In this document: positions 11,611-13,093 of the stretch, piece after piece
Layout of the letters: the number at the start of each line of letters is the position of its first letter
Numbering within the stretch: the stretch's first letter is position 1
Assembly: GCF_019649055.1 (NCBI RefSeq)
Contig: NW_026570332.1
Span: forward strand, 436,001-449,093
Source of the DNA: Paramacrobiotus metropolitanus
Taxonomy: Eukaryota > Tardigrada > Eutardigrada > Parachela > Macrobiotidae
Direction: 5' to 3'
DNA: 13,093 nucleotides
Notes under the pieces: model-generated
Database searches by the model: none
Told to the model about the DNA's origin: nothing
The model's input: the letters and a program-made list of their open reading frames with translations, nothing else
Translations under genes and position numbers: made by a program

Positions 11611-12356
11611 TGGTAAAGTTCACCAATCAATCTGTCCGCGGTCTGCAGAGTCAACTGGATTTCGTCATCCGGTATGGATTGTGGAACTGCGAAAGGGTCC
11701 GTCGGGTTACGTGTCGACTGGATTTGTGTGATCCGAGCTCGACGATCCGTTGCTGCAGTTCGCAGCGATGCTTCAGAGGTTTCCTTTCGTTGTTGGTCAC
11801 GGTCCCGTTCTTCAATGTAATCTCGGACTCGCGTCTCCAACCAGGAAGAGGTCCTTATTATATGGCCTCTTATGCCGGGAGTCTTCGGCGCGTCTGGATG
11901 GTGGAGTTGGCGGAGGAACTTTACGTTAGTGCCCCAGGCCAAGATATCACGGTCCAAGTCTTGTGCTAACCGGCTGTTGGAATCACAAAAGATCTGACGG
12001 GCTCTCATTTCTGTGATGAGTTCCATCGTCTGATTCACCAGGTTAACCAAGTGAGGTGGTGCGCTTGTTGGCATCGTTCCTGGGTCCGGTATTGCTGACA
12101 TTATTCTAGCTTCAGTAACCGGGGACATAGGTCGGTCGCTAATGTCCGCTGGCTTAGGCTGAGTCGTTCCTACTGTTGAGGTCGGTGGAGCCGGTCCTGC
12201 TGTAGAGGTCGGCTGAGTCGAGCTAGTCGAGGTCGGTGCTGACTGCTGACTTTGAAGCGCGGCGATTTCCGCCGTTAGTTCGCGGACTCGTTGTTGCGAG
12301 GACGTCAGTCGGTCTTCAGCGGCCTTCTTGTCGGCTGCTTGCTGGATCTTTGTCAT
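11553..12356 (-). CDS. coding segment, threonine/proline linker and helical domain
   Basis: Unrecognised, about 267 codons. It opens with coiled-coil-like sequence (QQAADKKAAEDRLTSSQQRV, RELTAEIAALQSQ), then a low-complexity linker of S, T, P and Q with the repeated word TSTxGPA/TSTVGTTQP, then a long helical part (VNLVNQTMELITEMRARQIF; LAQDLDRDILAWGTNVKFLR; TRVRDYIEERDRDQQRKETS). The linker's TST-proline word is also in the preceding segment (QPTSTGGPAQP), suggesting an internal duplication. The frame passes to the 11005-11610 segment near 11590. Confidence 0.55.
   Translation of the reverse strand: MTKIQQAADKKAAEDRLTSSQQRVRELTAEIAALQSQQSAPTSTSSTQPTSTAGPAPPTSTVGTTQPKPADISDRPMSPVTEARIMSAIPDPGTMPTSAPPHLVNLVNQTMELITEMRARQIFCDSNSRLAQDLDRDILAWGTNVKFLRQLHHPDAPKTPGIRGHIIRTSSWLETRVRDYIEERDRDQQRKETSEASLRTAATDRRARITQIQSTRNPTDPFAVPQSIPDDEIQLTLQTADRLIGELYQCRTQPTRRLRSTARLTST
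12004..12020. repeat. TTCTGTG-loop hairpin 16 (coding)
   Basis: CTCAT/ATGAG, five perfect pairs, around TTCTGTG (12009-12015). The stem shares nothing with the GAC/GTC-type stems upstream, while the loop is unchanged. Confidence 0.55.
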
Positions 12357-12864
12357 CCATGCCGGCGAGTCGCACTGTCATGTTGACAACGATTTCCGCG
12401 TAACTTAGGGCGCTTCTTAACGTAGCCAAGTCCTGTACTGGTGGTTTCGGCTGAGCCGGTCCTCCTGTTGAGGTCGGCTGCTGCTTTGCTGCTATCCGAG
12501 TCATCATTCTACGGTGACCGTCGATTTTGTTTTGGAGGTTAGTGACGCGTATCTGCGAGAATCTAAGTTGATCCTGCAGTGCTCTCTTCACGTTAGCCAT
12601 TGTTGGGTCGTGGCCTTCCATCTTGTTGATCTGGGCCTGGAGGTTGGCAGCTATTTGTTCTGCCCGGGCGAAGTCCGTCTTCAACCTCTTCATTTCCTCC
12701 CGGTCAAGTTCGCCTTGTGTTTTAAAGCGTGGATTCGCCTCCAACGTTTTCCACAAATCATCAACTCGTCTGGAGCAGATGGTATGCTGTTGTTCCAGCG
12801 CTACCTTCAGGCGTTCTTCCGACTTATCTGCTGAGTTGAGGTCGCGAAGCTGTTTAGATTCTCC
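12316..12864 (-). CDS. coiled-coil coding segment
   Basis: Unrecognised. The frame is open from about 12864 (ESKQLRDLNSADKSEERLKV). A heptad-like pattern continues through LDREEMKRLKTDFARAEQIA, ANLQAQINKMEG and FSQIRVTNLQNKIDGHRRMM, so a long coiled coil is likely. A TST/proline linker and a helix (ATLRSALSYAEIVVNMTVRL) follow. The last 15 or so codons overlap the next frame and look out of frame. Confidence 0.55.
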   Translation of the reverse strand, partial: GESKQLRDLNSADKSEERLKVALEQQHTICSRRVDDLWKTLEANPRFKTQGELDREEMKRLKTDFARAEQIAANLQAQINKMEGHDPTMANVKRALQDQLRFSQIRVTNLQNKIDGHRRMMTRIAAKQQPTSTGGPAQPKPPVQDLATLRSALSYAEIVVNMTVRLAGMDDKDPASSRQEGR

Positions 12865-13010
12865 AGCGTATCTACAGCTTCTCGGTACTGATTTTCGACT
12901 TCGTCCAGGTCGACCTCTTGTTGGTCTCTGGTGTCTTCAGCGAATTCATGTCCATCAGCAGGTGTCGGTGATATGGCTGAGAGGGTTCCGCTTGCAGGTG
13001 GCGTTGCCTC
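12807..13010 (-). CDS. coding segment (about 67 codons)
   Basis: Reads EATPPASGTLSAISPTPADG, then acidic helix-forming sequence (EDTRDQQEVDLDEVENQYRE, AVDTLENLN). It resembles the start of the coiled coil. It ends in TGA at 12807-12809, but the neighbouring frame takes over convincingly from about 12864. No start codon belongs to it; it is a piece of the long frame. Confidence 0.4.
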   Translation of the reverse strand, partial: EATPPASGTLSAISPTPADGHEFAEDTRDQQEVDLDEVENQYREAVDTLENLNSFATSTQQISRKNA

Positions 13011-13092
13011 CCCTGGCTGGTGCTTGTGTTGGCACCGGCTGATACCGTTTAACTTGGTCGATTATCGACCGAAGAGCTTCCTCCAACCGTTC
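12955..13092 (-). CDS. partial coding segment, cut by the window edge
   Basis: Reads ERLEEALRSIIDQVKRYQPV, a helix followed by a proline-rich linker, then loses its character and stops at TGA (12955-12957). The N-terminal part of the protein lies outside the window. The switch to the 12807-13010 frame falls near 13000-13010. Confidence 0.4.
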   Translation of the reverse strand, partial: ERLEEALRSIIDQVKRYQPVPTQAPARGGNATCKRNPLSHITDTC

Positions 13093-13093
13093 T

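Noticed and set aside
4566-13092. Introns joining the minus-strand frames
   Set aside because: Segments overlap or abut with coding character on both sides of each join, leaving no room for removed sequence.

Overview
This window looks eukaryotic and holds one unfamiliar element. The first 1.1 kb has a TATA box, several AATAAA signals and GA-rich stretches. The rest is near 50% GC. No bacterial operon, ribosome-binding site, tRNA, rRNA, polymerase, integrase or transposase is visible. An arthropod host is a guess from the promoter style only. I recognise none of the proteins.

Layout. Positions 1-1115 are an AT-rich to mixed flank with promoter and poly(A) signals, LTR-like in flavour but without a second copy here. 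Positions about 1200-4565 carry no convincing gene and are packed with short inverted repeats. From 1763 to 2520 there is a regular palindrome array: CCGACC-TGA-GGTCGG type units at 26-28 bp spacing, in five clusters, each opened by a slightly different hairpin. From 3340 to 4550 there are diverged modules, including two copies of a 17-19 bp stem structure that keep the pairing but not the sequence. Positions 4566-13092 are coding-like on the minus strand and run off the window edge.

The minus-strand coding region is best read as one very long low-complexity/coiled-coil/alpha-helical protein (more than 2,700 codons) broken by about 13 frame changes and one in-frame TGA. Neighbouring open segments overlap or abut, and protein character continues across each join. 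That points to indels, either from sequence error or from decay of an old gene, rather than to a dozen separate genes.

The most interesting signal crosses all of this. A hairpin family with a nearly constant 7-base loop (TTCTGTG on the plus strand, variants TTATGTG, TTGTGTG, TTCCGTG) recurs in both the noncoding half and the coding half. Its stems differ completely but mostly still pair: GCGAC/GTCGC, GTCAAC/GTTGAC, GCCAAC/GTTGGC, AGGCAC/GTGCCT, GTCGT/ACGAC, CTCAT/ATGAG. Constant loop plus compensating stem changes is what a repeatedly used RNA or single-stranded DNA structure would leave. One possible reading, which is inference only, is a selfish or virus-derived element whose transcript carries dispersed recognition hairpins, for instance for a self-encoded RNA-binding or capsid-like protein.
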